From Ceratotherium simum simum (lineage: Eukaryota; Chordata; Mammalia; Perissodactyla; Rhinocerotidae), in NCBI RefSeq assembly GCF_000283155.1, contig NW_004454177.1:3633468-3697467 (forward strand): a DNA stretch of 64,000 nt. Direction: 5' to 3'. The notes under the pieces are model-generated. The model was not told where the DNA came from, searched no databases, and saw only the letters and a program-made list of their open reading frames with translations. The position numbers were made by a program, and so were the translations under genes. Shown piece by piece: positions 1 to 11,729 of this stretch (its first letter is position 1; each line of letters opens with the position of its first letter).

Positions 1-690
1 AGCATCTGCCTACTAGGTATTTAACACTGCAGTCTGTAGGTGTGGTGAGGAATACAAAACTACCAAAAGTCTTTGCTCTCAACTTAAAATCTTGGCAGGG
101 AAGAACAGAGAAACAAATAGGGAAACAGTGACAATGTTTAACTAAGAATCTGAGTGTGGTACAGATAACAGGCCCTATATGTCACAAAAGAAGGGAAAGA
201 TATAAGTGGACTCCTGACTCCAAAATAGCCATTTTCAAATTTCATAAATTAAAAAAAAAAAAACGCTTTTCATCATTTCACTTTTTCTGGTTTTTACAAA
301 CATATATAGTCCATGGTTTGTTTGTTGTTTGTAGGTTTGTTTTGCTAAATCTCTTAATGTCTGGTATAAAGATTATTAATTATAATGACCATACAAATGT
401 GCTTCTCTCTGAATATGAGTTTTTATAAGGTCACAAAACCACTTTAATAGGAGCTGTACTCAAGCACTTTGTATCAAGACAGGCAAGGAGAGTGTTCAAC
501 AAGTAAGATAATGATAAGGCTTAAACTTTCTTAAAACTTAGTTTTGGTAATGCATCTTCATTCTCGTTGTTCTTAGTACCATACGAAGATTTTTTTCCAC
601 AACTATCTATTTTTCAAGTGCATATGGAGTATTGGTAAACAAGTGCATATCTCTATTATTGTACTTACCAAAATGTATTACAATTCTTTC
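1..690. other. Intron 4, no recognised feature
   Basis: AT-rich sequence without a supportable gene or repeat. The 90-residue plus-strand ORF here has no recognisable domain and is treated as chance. Confidence 0.6.
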
Positions 691-694
691 TTTT

Positions 695-805
695 CTACTA
701 GAGTGTGAAATTCTAGAAAGGATGCACAGTCTCCTATTATCTTTGTATCCCTATCTCCTATCATAGTACCTGGCATATAATAGGTGCTCAATGAATACTG
801 ATTAA
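695..805 (+). repeat. L2 3' end fragment
   Basis: Contains the L2 3' signature CTGGCATATAATAGGTGCTCAATGAATA-like text in sense orientation. Confidence 0.6.
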
Positions 806-1885
806 GTAAATTTGAATTTATTTTACATAAAGAGAATTTTAAATAAATCATACTCAATCACTTTTTAAGAAAAAGTAAAATCATAGCCCTGAAAACTATG
901 TAAAGTAGAGAAATATTTCTATAAGAACACTAACCTTCTGCCCTGGCTAAATCTAACTAAAATAATTTAATTCCCCATCTATTCTAAAATAATTCCTCTA
1001 GTTACAAATGAATTTTTATTTCCTGTCTTTTAAGGATTATGATATTTCATAATATATGGAATTGATATAGCAGATATCACGCTTCATATCATCAGTGAAG
1101 TAAAGATGTTCTATCAAATTTATGTAAATATTATCTTTTCCTAAATTTTCCCTTTATAACAAAGGACTTTTTTTAATGTTACAACAATGTGGTATTTGAA
1201 ACCAACATAAAAAGACTGTTTCTTGCTCAAAGATAATTACCAAGGATTGTATTTTGAAAGTGAAAAAAACTAAATCTTTGTAATGCTTTGGAGTGAAGAG
1301 GGGAACAAGTCATAAAAAGGTATTCTTAAAGGTGAGGAAAGACTCCCAAGTTTCACTGTAATATATTCCCGGAAAAAAGCAACAACTCTAGTGCCAAAGA
1401 GCAAATTAAAGAAAATGGAGTGTTCAATATGTAAGGCAACATGCTAAACCTTCCATACTGCATTTACTTTAGTGAAAGCTCATTAGTCTTTCTTCACCTT
1501 TGATTTTATTACATGACCAAACTTCTCTAAGTCTCACCTCTTAAGAATTAGCTTCAGGGAAGGGTGTGGAGAAAGACCACGTGCAACCTCATAAAAACAG
1601 CTCATTTTTAAACTGCTGCCAGACATACATGTTTTATGAGTAAGACCTCAGATAATCCTTTGATTAAGAAGCTTCTTGATTCTAAATGCACAATGCTGCC
1701 AGCAAGAGAAGCCTTAAGTTCCAAGCATGCTGATTTCATTCTTTTAGACTATTACCAGTAATGTCTCTTTTCTAAGTTACATATTCTTTCACCTTAAAAT
1801 TTTTCAGAAGAGAAGAAAAATCCAATTAAGATGAGTCAACATTATATTCCATCAATTCTCTTTGCTAAAATACTTCATCCCAATC
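806..1885. other. Intron 4, no recognised feature
   Basis: AT-rich intronic sequence. No gene or clear repeat seen. Confidence 0.55.
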
Positions 1886-1889
1886 TCAA

Positions 1890-2830
1890 CAATCACTCAT
1901 TCAAAACTCAATGAGTGGCTTCCGTGTGTCAGGCATTATGGGAGATGCAAAGATGAATATAAATACAAATAACTGATGCAAGGCAGGATGTCAAAGTTCA
2001 GACCAAAAAGTAGCTGGGCAAAATTAGGAAAGCCCTGTGAAGGAGGCAGTTTTTGAATTGGGCTGTGAAGGATGGGGAGAATCCATCCTAACAGGAACTT
2101 ATAGGAGGTAAACCATTCAAGACAATGGGAATGGTACGAGCAAAGAAGGAATACCAAGTCATATTTGGGAAATGAAAATCTAGAGGACAGTCTGGTACCT
2201 TTAGGTGAATAGCAGTAAATTAATGTAGAATGATAAATTGGAAACACATTATGGCATATCTTAATAACTATCTGTACCTTCCTAGCAAGTGAATGACCAA
2301 ATCCTTACCTTAGTAATACTAATCTAACAGAACACAGTAGAATGGAGAAAAGAAGTGAATAATGTGAGATCAACAAGAAAGAAAGTCATAAGTCTATTAA
2401 AATAGTCTAATGACATGATGAAAAAGTGAAAAAAGCAGTGGGGATGGAACCAAAAAGTGAAAGATAAAAAATAACGTGATGATAGAATTAACAGAATCTG
2501 GCAAAGAGTTGACTACAGAGGACAAGGGAGAGAGAGAAGTCAAAGATAATTTTAAGAAAATAAGACTAGGTGAATGGAAGAATGACAGTGCCATTAAAAG
2601 AATCAGGGAAATCAAGAGGAAGGCTGATTTCTAGCCATAAGGAACAATGATGAATTCCAGATTGATCATTCTGAATTTGAAGGATAGTTAGAGTGATAGT
2701 ATTCAGCAAATACTTAAAAATATAAGACTGGAGATGGCAAGAAATATCAGGGACAGAAACTTGGGTCATGCCTACATTCATAAGAGGGAAAAAGCAAACA
2801 AGTCAAGAAAAGACATTAAATAACAAAAAG
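1890..2830 (-). repeat. L2 LINE remnant, about 0.9 kb
   Basis: Reads as the antisense of an old L2: a degraded 'GTGTGTCAGGCATTATGGGAGATG' end near 1930, the 'gggctgtgaaggatgg' block near 2060, and the 'aagactggagatggcaagaaat' block near 2725 appear in the usual order. The 103-residue minus ORF here is part of this remnant or chance. Confidence 0.55.
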
Positions 2831-3112
2831 AAAAGAAGCACGTAGACGTAATATTATAGAAACTAAAGAAAGGGCATCAGCATTGACAAATGGTTCAGAG
2901 GGAAAGTGAGAACTGAAAAAAGTTCATAGATTTTCAAGTAGGATATTTTGGTTCACCTTCCAGATAGTATGTGTTCAGAAGTCAGATTTGAAGAGGTTAA
3001 GAAGTGAATGATTTATGAGAACACAGAAGGTTCATACTGTAGAATGTTCTTTGCCAGGCTGAAGAAGAAAACAGAGAGAATAATAACTTGGTGGGAGTTA
3101 GAATGAAATCAC

Positions 3113-3310
3113 GGGGCCAGCCTGGTGGTGTAGTGGTTAAGTTCTCGCACTTTGCTTCCACAGCCTGGGGTCTGAGCGTTTGGATCCCGGGCACAGACCT
3201 ACACACCACTCATCAAGCCACGCTGTGGCAGTGTCCCACATACAAAATAGAGGAAGATTGGCACAGATGTTAACTTAGGGCCAATCTTCCTCACAAAAAA
3301 AAAAAAAAAA
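3113..3310 (+). mobile_element. ERE SINE
   Basis: Starts GGGGCCAGCCTGGTGG, carries the TTTGGATCCCGGGC box and the CCAATCTTCCTCAC tail, and ends in A15. Imperfect target duplication gaatgaaatca / gaatcaaatca flanks it. Two opposite-strand ORFs run through it and are not genes. Confidence 0.9.
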
Positions 3311-3431
3311 GAATCAAATCAATAACTTCTCATAAATATGAGAAGCCTGAATAAGAAAAAGACATAAATTTTTTTAAAAATACAGTCTGAGTATCCAAAC
3401 CAGGATATTTCAAGTACTAACAGTTCACTTC

Positions 3432-3826
3432 TGCTATGGACTGAATGTTTGTGTCCCCCACAAATTCACATGTTGAACACTAACCCACAATGTGATGGTA
3501 TTTGGAGACGGGGCCTTTTGGAAGTAATCAGGGTTAGGTGAGGAGGGGGGGCCCTCCTGATGCGATTAGTGTCCTTATAAGAGAAGAGAAACCAGAGACC
3601 TTTTCTCTCTCTCTACATGTGCTTGCACCAAGGAAACACCATGTGAGGTGAGCACAAAGCAAGAAGGTGGCAGTCTGCAAGCCAGGAGAAGAGCTCTCAC
3701 CAGAACACAACCATGCTGGAACCCTGATCTCACACTTCTAGCCTCCAAAACTGCGGGAAAATAAATTTCTGTTGTTTAAGCTGAGTCTCTGGTATTTTGT
3801 TATAGCAGCCCCAGTAGACTAAGACA
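3432..3826 (+). mobile_element. MLT1A-type MaLR solo LTR, full length
   Basis: 395-bp LTR running TGCTATGGACTGAATGTTTG to AGACTAAGACA with the GTGATGGTATTTGGAG, CTTATAAGAGA and AAATAAATTTCTGTTGTTTAAG blocks in order. TG...CA ends are intact. Likely 5-bp target duplication acttc / gcttc. No internal region is attached, so it is a solo LTR of an old non-autonomous ERVL-MaLR element. The G7 run in GGAGGGGGGGCCC is an oddity. Confidence 0.85.
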
Positions 3827-3981
3827 GCTTCAACAAGACATGGCTTATTTTCTTGTACATAATATTATCAGCTGGAATCTCTTCATGAAACAAGTTAGGA
3901 AGGAAGCTGTAGTCTAACTCAAAATTCCCTTGCTAAATCTCTCATATCCCATAAAACCCTACAAAATTTCTCCATTACAAT

Positions 3982-4188
3982 ACAGCATGCACTGTACAAC
4001 GACGTTTCAGTCAACAATGAACCACATATACGACAGTGGTTCCATGAGATTAGTACCACACAGCCTGGGTGTGTAGCAGGCTATACCATCTAGGTTTGTG
4101 TAAGTACACTCTATGATGTTCATACAACAACGAAATGCCCTAATGATGCATTTCTTAGAATGTCACTCTATCGCTGACACATAGCTGC
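3982..4188 (+). mobile_element. Tigger-type DNA transposon, short internal-deletion copy
   Basis: Carries the left part (CACTGTACAACGACG... GTGGTTCCATGAGATTA) fused to the right part (GGCTATACCATCTAGGTTTG... ATGATGTTCATACAACAACG) of a pogo/Tigger-class element. The transposase-bearing middle is missing, as in MITE derivatives. Confidence 0.7.
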
Positions 4189-4189
4189 A

Positions 4190-6515
4190 TTAGTGAGAAA
4201 AATGGAAAATTAAGTATCATTAAAATTGCAGACCAGAAAATATATTCGTACATGATCAATAGACTCCAAAAGGTACAGAGGGAAAAATAAGGGGAAGTGG
4301 AATAAATATTGACCTAGTGCACCAGGCAGAACTTAACAAAAGAAGTCAGTACAAAACAAACACTTGGTTTCCTTTTAAAATGAGCAAAGTAAATCTATCT
4401 CACAAAACAGCTCTAAAAATGCCTAAGAAAGTTTAAAATAATTTGTAAGTGAATAACTAGCATTTGTGTTAAGTACCCAGCTAACGAATTATACCTCCAG
4501 AGAAGATATATATAATCTCATAAGCTAGAAGTAGGCTTGTTAAGAGACCCTACATTAAAGCAATTGTCACCAGTTGCTATGACTCTACTTAATCATAACC
4601 CAGTATTTCTAAGCTTTCCTTGACCCCCTAGAGATTCTTTTTCACTGATGCACACAGTCTGAAGAAGTCTATTCACACAGGTGACAAAATATTTGTAATG
4701 TCAAAGAGATTTACATTAGCATGCTAACTCTGTTCTGATCAACTCATCCCTCTGATAAGTGCTTTTTGAGGACTCATGGCTCAGTTCCTTCCAAAAAAGG
4801 TATTTCAAGGGTTCTCAAGAAACAAACACACAGAGAAGCCACACCTTACTTCCCATTACCACTTAAAATGTTTCTGTTACTACCAAGCCAATGGCATGTC
4901 TGAACTAGTGTTAATATTCCTAACACTGGTAAGAAAAATATTAGTATAATATTTCTAGCCATGGATTCCTAAGTTGTTAGTCCTCATCCAAAGCAAACGG
5001 CAAGCTTTTGCATACACAACACAGATCTAGGAAAATGGTAGGGGAGATGAAATACAACATTGCAAAGGCTACTGGAAAAGAATGGAGCTATAAAGATAGC
5101 GTCCACATTCCTAAGGAGAAAATAAACCATAGGAAGCTCTTTACATAGAACAGAAAGACAGTCTCGAAATTCAGCAGCTATTTCTTACTTAAGAGGAGCC
5201 AAATACTTTGGAAGGAAGAAAAAGCATAAACTTGACATTCCATGTGGCATGGTATATATTTCCTGTTGAATTACTGTAAAAGGTTTAACTACACAGAAAA
5301 AGCACTGGTCACAAAAACCCAAGCAAAAAACTATGTGTATGTATCTAACACAGAAGCATTAACTGGTTTAAAACCAAACACTGAGGTCTCATAATATTAA
5401 AAAGTATCTGACATTATGGGCTCAAGTGTCAGGAGATACAAATTATAAAATGTCTTAAAAGAAGAAGCGGCATTTTCATATTTTTTTTCTTTTCATGTAT
5501 GTCAAGCTAGGAAACAGCTGCACCTGTGGAAACTTCAACTCGATAGACTTTTGGCTCTATCAGAGAAGATCTGATTTTCCTTTGAGGCCAAATTTGGAAT
5601 CTTCTTAAAAGGAAATAAGTTATGAGTCTTCTAGAGATTATTTTAAAAGTCTTGGTTCCAGGCAGTGCTTTTCCTATTCACTTGTCTCAAAAAACTAATT
5701 AGATGCCAAAACAAGGGAAGAGGACAAGTAAAACCATGCAAAGGAAAAGGCAAAATATGTTTGAACTTCACTAACTTGGTTTATATTATCTTTGGAAGAC
5801 AGCACATAGTCTGAAAATATTAGTGTTTCAATCATCTGTTGCAAAAGTTGATCATTCAGGTTAAACCTGCTCTTTGTGAAGATTATTTTTAAAAGGTGCC
5901 ATTTTGAAATTTTCCCATTCAGAATAAGCTTCAGGGAAACGTGAAAGGCATAGACAAATTCTTCAAGCTACAAAAATAAAATACTTAAGGTAATTTTTGC
6001 TGTTGTGGATAAATTACAAAAGAACAGCATTTCCAGATGATGAGGCAATTAAAAATAAAGAAACAAATTAAAAAAAAAATCCCAAAGAACCGCTAGCACA
6101 TCTAAATTACACAGAATTATACTTAGAGGAAAAGACTGGTAGCATTGATGAAATTCTACACGATGCAAACTCCACAAATGGGACATGGGAAGAAGATGCC
6201 AAGAATTCAAAGCCCATTCATGTTATTTGGAGGAACCTGACCCAAACATTAGAGATAATCACTTTCCTAACAAAAGCAAGATGAAAGAGAAGATGGGTGA
6301 TGTGGCCTAGTCTTATTCTACAATGTTAGTTTCTAGCAACCTTAAGCTTCCACATCACAGCCACATTAAAACCCCAGTCTCCCTTTCCCTGCAGTAGATC
6401 ATGCCATGCAGAGCAGACACAAGGAAGGCTGCAGTTACTTAATAAAAAAAAAAAAACAAAAAACGAAACAGCATGAAGCAAGCTCCAAAGGTGCAAGGCT
6501 GAATTGGCTACATTA
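4190..6515 (-). other. Intron 4 proximal part, no recognised gene
   Basis: AT-rich sequence upstream of base 6522 with short A-runs. I searched by eye for the next ARHGEF12 exon (PDZ start) on the minus strand and did not see it. No clear repeat family was recognised. Confidence 0.55.
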
Positions 6516-6521
6516 GCTTAC

Positions 6522-6578
6522 CATATATCTCGGATCTACTCTCCTCTGAACTAGACTTTGTCTTCTTGGAGGAGCTAT
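6522..6578 (-). CDS. ARHGEF12: ARHGEF12 exon 4, 57-bp cassette-type exon
   Basis: On the minus strand a long pyrimidine tract ending TCTTGTGCAG precedes the exon and the donor is ATG|GTAAGC. The exon completes the Asp codon from exon 3 and reads SSSKKTKSSSEESRSEIY plus the first base of a Gly codon. It sits at about residues 48-67, directly before the PDZ domain (which starts near residue 70). Both flanking introns are phase 1 and the length is 19 codons, so the exon can be skipped cleanly. From memory, a LARG isoform about 19 residues shorter is annotated in human, which fits. The peptide is Ser/Lys/Glu-rich and likely a flexible, phosphorylatable linker. Confidence 0.95.
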
Positions 6579-8196
6579 CTGCACAAGAGCGGGAGAAAAG
6601 GAGAGAGATATAGAAAATATGGAGACCAATGTAAGGGGAAAAATTCATGGGGGAAAAAAGAATGAATCATGATCAAGTTAAATCGTGCAAACACAAAGTA
6701 TGAACATCACAGGTGATAGCACTTAGAATAGTCACGAACAGCACAGGTAATGACATTTTAAAGATTTATCGAAGAAAAGACAGTGCAATAAAAATATGTT
6801 CAAACAAAACAACATATAAATAGTCTACAAAATACATTATCTGACAATTGTAGAAATGACAAAAGCACTAAAAGCTGTAACGATCTCACTATGAAGCATC
6901 GCATACCACTTTGCTAAATCTGTCTTTGGAGATGGGCACATCACAGATGAACAATACAGAATAAGTCAATCTAACAACACTATAATACTTTTATGAACAT
7001 AGGGCAGAAACTTGTGACTCTTACTAGCAAGACAATAACTAATCATATAAGTGAAAGCCTCTGAGCCCCAGGATGTCAAAATTAGGTAAGAATCTCTTAA
7101 TGGAGATCCAGAAGCTACATATTACATACTCCCACCACCAAAACCTCCTAAATTGATGATTGGGATTTCATTTTTACCCAGTACCCAAGATATAGGTAAA
7201 TTATTAGCTATTCACTTCCTATTCTTCCCTTCCTAGATAATGCTTATAATATTTTTTCAAAAAAAAAGAGTAGTTTTATTAAAAGTACGAAATATCTTAC
7301 TTAGATACAAAAAAAATACTTACTATTAAAAACTTAAAATTTCATTTCTAAATGAAAATATCTAAAAACAGATACATTATATTTATGTAGGTGAGACCTT
7401 AGCATTACTTACTTTATCTTTTGTCACAGGAACATACAACCAAATAAAACAGTATGTGCACAAAGAACACGTATCAGTTTCAAATGACAAAAGCAAAAGT
7501 ATCAAGCAATTTTTATAAATTAAATACTGAGTGAGTTTACAAGGAGAAAGCAAAGGCCTATATTTTATAAGAGGAGTTCAATCTATATGTACAAAATTAA
7601 AAATATAAATGGTCAAAAGTCTACTAACATGAAAACTCTAGGAAAGATCAACAGTACTGAGGTTGAAACACGGCTCTCTGAGTTCAGAATACTTTTTGAC
7701 TGAAGAAAGAGGGACCTCTATTCATTTGCTTACTCTAAAATGAGATGATCATTAATTTTTGAAGTACTTTATCTAGTATTCCAATTTACCACGATCACAC
7801 ATGAATTTTTAAACGACCACAGAAATTTGTAGTTGGTATAGCCTTGATTTCATGACATATTACTGTTCATACCTATGACTTATCTTAACACTAAGTCCTT
7901 GGTCTGACTAAAATTTCCAATTATGATATAATAAGTTTCTATTATCATCATTATTTTTAAGTATAATACACTTTTACAATGATGCTTCCATAGTGGAATC
8001 CACAGTGTTGAAAGTTATAACTGCTTGCACTGCTCCTGAAGGCAAAGGTTTTATATTACATAAATTGAAGAGGAAGGAGAGTCCTAAACAGATCAAACAG
8101 CTACTCCTGGGTGTTACAGCAGTTATGTAGCTGAAGCTATATTATTGTGAACTTCACTACTCTCAATATTCTCTGGAAGAACAAACAATGTTTTAC
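6579..8196 (-). other. ARHGEF12: ARHGEF12 intron 3
   Basis: Complete 1,618-bp phase-1 intron bounded by GTAAAA and TGTGCAG on the minus strand. AT-rich. No SINE of the ERE family and no other clear repeat was recognised inside it, which is unusual for this window. Confidence 0.85.
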
Positions 8197-8282
8197 CTGT
8201 GGGGTCAAAATCATGTGATGCACTGCGCTCAACTTTCTGCTTCTTATCTGTTGGTGACTCTCGGTTCAAAATACTTCCATGC
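8197..8282 (-). CDS. ARHGEF12: ARHGEF12 exon 3
   Basis: On the minus strand the acceptor reads TTGATTTGATTTAG and the donor CAG|GTAAAA. The 86 bases complete the Arg codon split with exon 2, encode 28 residues beginning HGSILNRESPTDKKQKVE and ending SHDFDPT, then give the first base of an Asp codon (phase 1). This is the LARG segment at about residues 19-47. It is polar, Lys/Ser-rich and predicted disordered, and contains a possible proline-directed site (ESPTDKK). The acceptor has a purine-interrupted pyrimidine tract, so it looks weaker than those of exons 2 and 4. No frameshift or stop is present. Confidence 0.95.
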
Positions 8283-9550
8283 CTAAATCAAATCAAAGCA
8301 ATCAAATATTTACTACAAGAAAATCATTAGAATACACACTTAATTTAAAAATCCCAAGTGTTTCTTACAAAGAGAAACCAAGAAATCAGTTTACCTTACA
8401 CAGTCTCATAAACCTCTTTATATTTTTCAAGAAGTTTTAAAGTTCAGTCTGTTCTATGTGTAATAAATACAGAGGCTGTTTACTTGGTTATAAAAAGTGC
8501 TTGAAAATAATAAAAGTAGTATTTACTATCAAAGTCTATTTTATTCTTAGAAATAACTGCTTAAATTCTTTTAGTGGTTTTCACAGGTTAATCACTATTA
8601 TTTCTATTTAACAGACAAGAAAACAGTGCCTAAAAGTAAGTAAACACATTCCCCAATCCTACATACAGCACAGTCAGGTTCAAAATCACTGTGTAAATAT
8701 AATGAATGAGAACAGTTTCAGAAAAAAATCAATCTTGCTGCCTACAGTTCTAGCCACAGAAGTCTAAGCCAGACCCAGATGACACTCGAATTATTATTTT
8801 TACTATGACCTACGCAATTACATTGAGCAGATAATGGCTGGGCAGCAAATAAAACCATAACTATAACACATATAAAACTAATTAATTGAAATGCCAAGAT
8901 CAGCATTGGTATCCTGGACTACGCTGTCACTAAAAATGATAAAAGTACTATAACAATTAGCAATGATATACTACCTACACTTTAAATAATATTTATGACA
9001 ACTAAGATGAGAAAGAAAAGAGCTGTTGAAGAACAAGTACGAAGGAGGAGGGATTTAATCCCAGGAAAAAATAAATATGTAGATATGGATATAGGCACAG
9101 ACATATTTGAACACTTTGGATTCTCTCCTTTACTGTCTTAAAGTAATTAAGACTGATCTAGTTTGCCAAAGTTCATTAACAAAGGCAGTTACAATTACCC
9201 AAGTAATAAAATACATCAAAAACTGGCAATCCACTTAACACTCCCCAAGCTACTCACAACTGAAAACAGTCACAATAGATTTTAAAATGAAATCTCTTCA
9301 TAGGGAGTGACCTTAAGCATCAATTTGAACAAACTTTTAAAATGCTTATGTTAAAAATACTGAAAATGTTATCAAAACGATGCTGTCTTCCAGAAAAAAT
9401 ATGCAACACCTGTTATATTTTAAATTTCTAAAACATTTTGAAAATTTAAACTATTTAAATCCACATTTTCAAAAACCACAAAAATCCACCATAATTTCAA
9501 AGGAATGCTTCTGATTAAAATTTAACCTAAAGTGCAACTGAACAACTTAC
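8283..9550 (-). other. ARHGEF12: ARHGEF12 intron 2
   Basis: Complete 1,268-bp phase-2 intron bounded by GTAAGT and GATTTAG on the minus strand. It holds a weak MIR-like remnant at about 8570-8690 and otherwise AT-rich sequence without recognised elements. Confidence 0.85.
8570..8690 (-). repeat. MIR-like remnant
   Basis: Degraded antisense MIR core: TTTCTATTTAACAGACAAGAAAAC followed by CAGTCAGGTTCAAAATC-like text. Confidence 0.4.
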
Positions 9551-9574
9551 CTTATAGGTTTTTTGAGGGGAAAC
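9551..9574 (-). CDS. ARHGEF12: ARHGEF12 exon 2, 24-bp exon
   Basis: Read on the minus strand, a pyrimidine-rich tract ending TTTGTTTCAG precedes the exon and a perfect donor AAG|GTAAGT follows it. The 24 bases read (one base of an Arg codon) FPLKKPI (two bases of an Arg codon), matching about residues 11-19 of LARG, a basic stretch near the N-terminus. Both flanking introns are phase 2, so skipping or including the exon keeps frame. The preceding exon, with the start codon, is not in the window. A sense-oriented ERE SINE ends 98 bp upstream of the acceptor. A 24-bp exon would not be found by ORF scanning. The call rests on the phase join to exon 3 and on the recognised protein. Confidence 0.9.
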
Positions 9575-9672
9575 CTGAAACAAAGGGAAAAAAAGGATAG
9601 ATGTAGTTATTTCACTTGTAAGATTATTATTAAATTTATTCATTCTACTAAACCAGAATAAGGGATTTAAAT

Positions 9673-9883
9673 ATTTTTTTTAATAATTTTATTTATTTAT
9701 TTTTTTCCCCAAAGCCCCAGTAGATAGTTGTATGTCATAGCTGCACATCCTTCTAGTTGCTGTATGTGGGACGCCACCTCAGCATGGCCGGACAAGAGGT
9801 GCGTCAGTGCGCGCCCAGGATCCGAACCCGGGCCGCCAGTAGCGGAGTGTGTGCACTTAACCGCTAAGCCACGGGGCAGCCCC
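9673..9883 (-). mobile_element. ERE1-like SINE beside exon 2
   Basis: Minus-strand copy ending GGGGCTGCCCC at its head, with GGTTCGGATCC (as ggatccgaacc on plus) and the TAGAAGGATGTGCAGC segment typical of ERE1, then a T/A-rich tail on plus. Excellent 11-bp target duplication gggatttaaat on both sides. The head is distal and the A-rich tail proximal to exon 2, that is, in gene-sense orientation. Confidence 0.92.
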
Positions 9884-10039
9884 AGGGGATTTAAATCTTA
9901 CGCTGACTTTCCCAAAGCAAGATTCAGCAAATAAGTGGAGTAAGAAGGTGGATATCACTTTTTAATAACTACTTTGTTAAATCTTAAATTGCAGGTGCAT
10001 TTGCCATCAGCTGTCCTTCAGTATGGGTCCTCTTTTTAA

Positions 10040-10200
10040 AAATCCAACTAATAATAGCAATAGCTAAATTTATTGAGGGCTTACTAGATGCTAAGCACTA
10101 TTCTAAAGTGTTCACGTGTATTATCTCATTTATCCTAAAAAATAACTATGAAGATATTATTTCCATTTTACAGATTAAAAAAACTGAGGCAAATATTTTG
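10040..10200 (-). repeat. MIR
   Basis: Antisense MIR: TTACTAGATGCTAAGCACTATTC, TATTATCTCATTTATCC, TTCCATTTTACAGAT and AAACTGAGGC blocks in order. Confidence 0.7.
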
Positions 10201-11720
10201 CCATTAAAATATTATAGTTTTCCTAGCAAGGAAAGTTCCTTCTTGCCCATCACTTCTCCCCAACCCCCAAAATACCTGGGTGCTGCTTATTGCTCTATTG
10301 ATCTGTCCACTCTTTGATCATGATCAAATCATGATCCTCAATTATTTATGTTTAGCTTTAATAACAAATCTAGAAAAAATTACTACTGGAGTACTGTCAG
10401 TTTTTAAAAATATGCTTCAAAAGTAGAAAACAAAGAGTAATTCTTTTCTTTTTTCAGTTCTGTAAGGTAAAAGAACTACAGCATTTCCTCCTGGTTGTCT
10501 TTTTAATATGAAATATTACTGCAGGCTTCTTGATAAGAGTTTGATGCCATACATAAACACTAAGTCTAAAAGAGTGTTCTCAAATTTCCTCCCATTCCTC
10601 TTTTCATTTCTGTCTTTTTTAGAAATTATCTCAACCTATGGCATTTTATGTAAAGATTATTTAGCCTAGGTAATAAGAACAGGGCTTAATAAGAATATAG
10701 GTAAAATTGGGTTTTTAAAAAAAGGCTATTAGTAAAGATAGTAAGAAATAAACATAAAACAATGAAACCTGAATGACTATTTTATTTGGCATGGACGTAG
10801 TTTAGTTGAAAAAAAACCTCTCAAGTACAAGTTTAATTACAATTCCCTTTAACTCCCATATAAATCAAAACTGATCCAAAGAAAAAGACAAGGAACCTAA
10901 AAACTTGCCTAATAAGTGGTAGCATGTCAGCTCACAAGAAAGTTAGGGATAACAAGGAAAGGGGGTTCTGAGATAGGACAGCACCGCTCTAGAGAATATG
11001 CTGATTAAAAAAGACTAACAAATCTTCAGAAATAAGAGTTCCTAAGTTGTCCATCCTTACTTGTTGGGGTGAGGGGGTAGGAATATGTTTTTTAATTTAC
11101 AGATGAATACAAAAGTTGGCAGAAAATAATTCCCAGCTGAGTTTCTGCAAAGGATAATACCTGCAGTTAGCAACTTTGGCCACTCTGCCTGATAGCCACT
11201 ATAAAAACTCCTACCCCAAACAATGCTGCTTGCGTCAGGGACTGCAACAGCCAGGGAGATTCTGGTAAAGAATCCCGGAAGTTCCCAGACTAGTGATTGT
11301 ACAGCAGTTTCCTGAGCTATTTTTTCTAACAAAGGAATGGAAACGGAGGGGAAAGAAGAGGACAAAAATGGAATGAGGAGATGAGGAACAAGGACCACCC
11401 TATACTATAACTTGCTTATCATAATCTACTTACTACATTCATCAAGTACGGATAAAGAACTTTTATCAAACAAAAGTTTTTAAATCACAATACTTTTTCT
11501 CTAATCATGAAATTCCACTTTAAAGTATGTGGTAAAACAAATAATGTAGGTACAGATGTATGTGTAGTTCCATATATATCTAAGTAAGAATATCAAGGGC
11601 TTTTCTGGCTATTTCATTTGTTCCCTCCGCTCCAGCTAAGAAAATCATCAAGAGAATCCCAGTTTTGTAAAAATCCTACTGTCTGCTGGATATTGAGATG
11701 GAGAGGTAATCAGAGAGTTG
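10200..11720. other. Intron 1, no recognised feature
   Basis: No supportable gene or repeat. The 113-residue minus ORF at 11057-11398 starts and ends without any splice or domain context and looks like chance. Confidence 0.5.
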
Positions 11721-11729
11721 GAAATAGGA

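Noticed and set aside
11057..11398. 113-residue minus-strand ORF in sense with ARHGEF12, considered as an alternative exon
   Set aside because: No strong acceptor/donor pair frames it and the translation resembles nothing known. It would need RNA-seq support.
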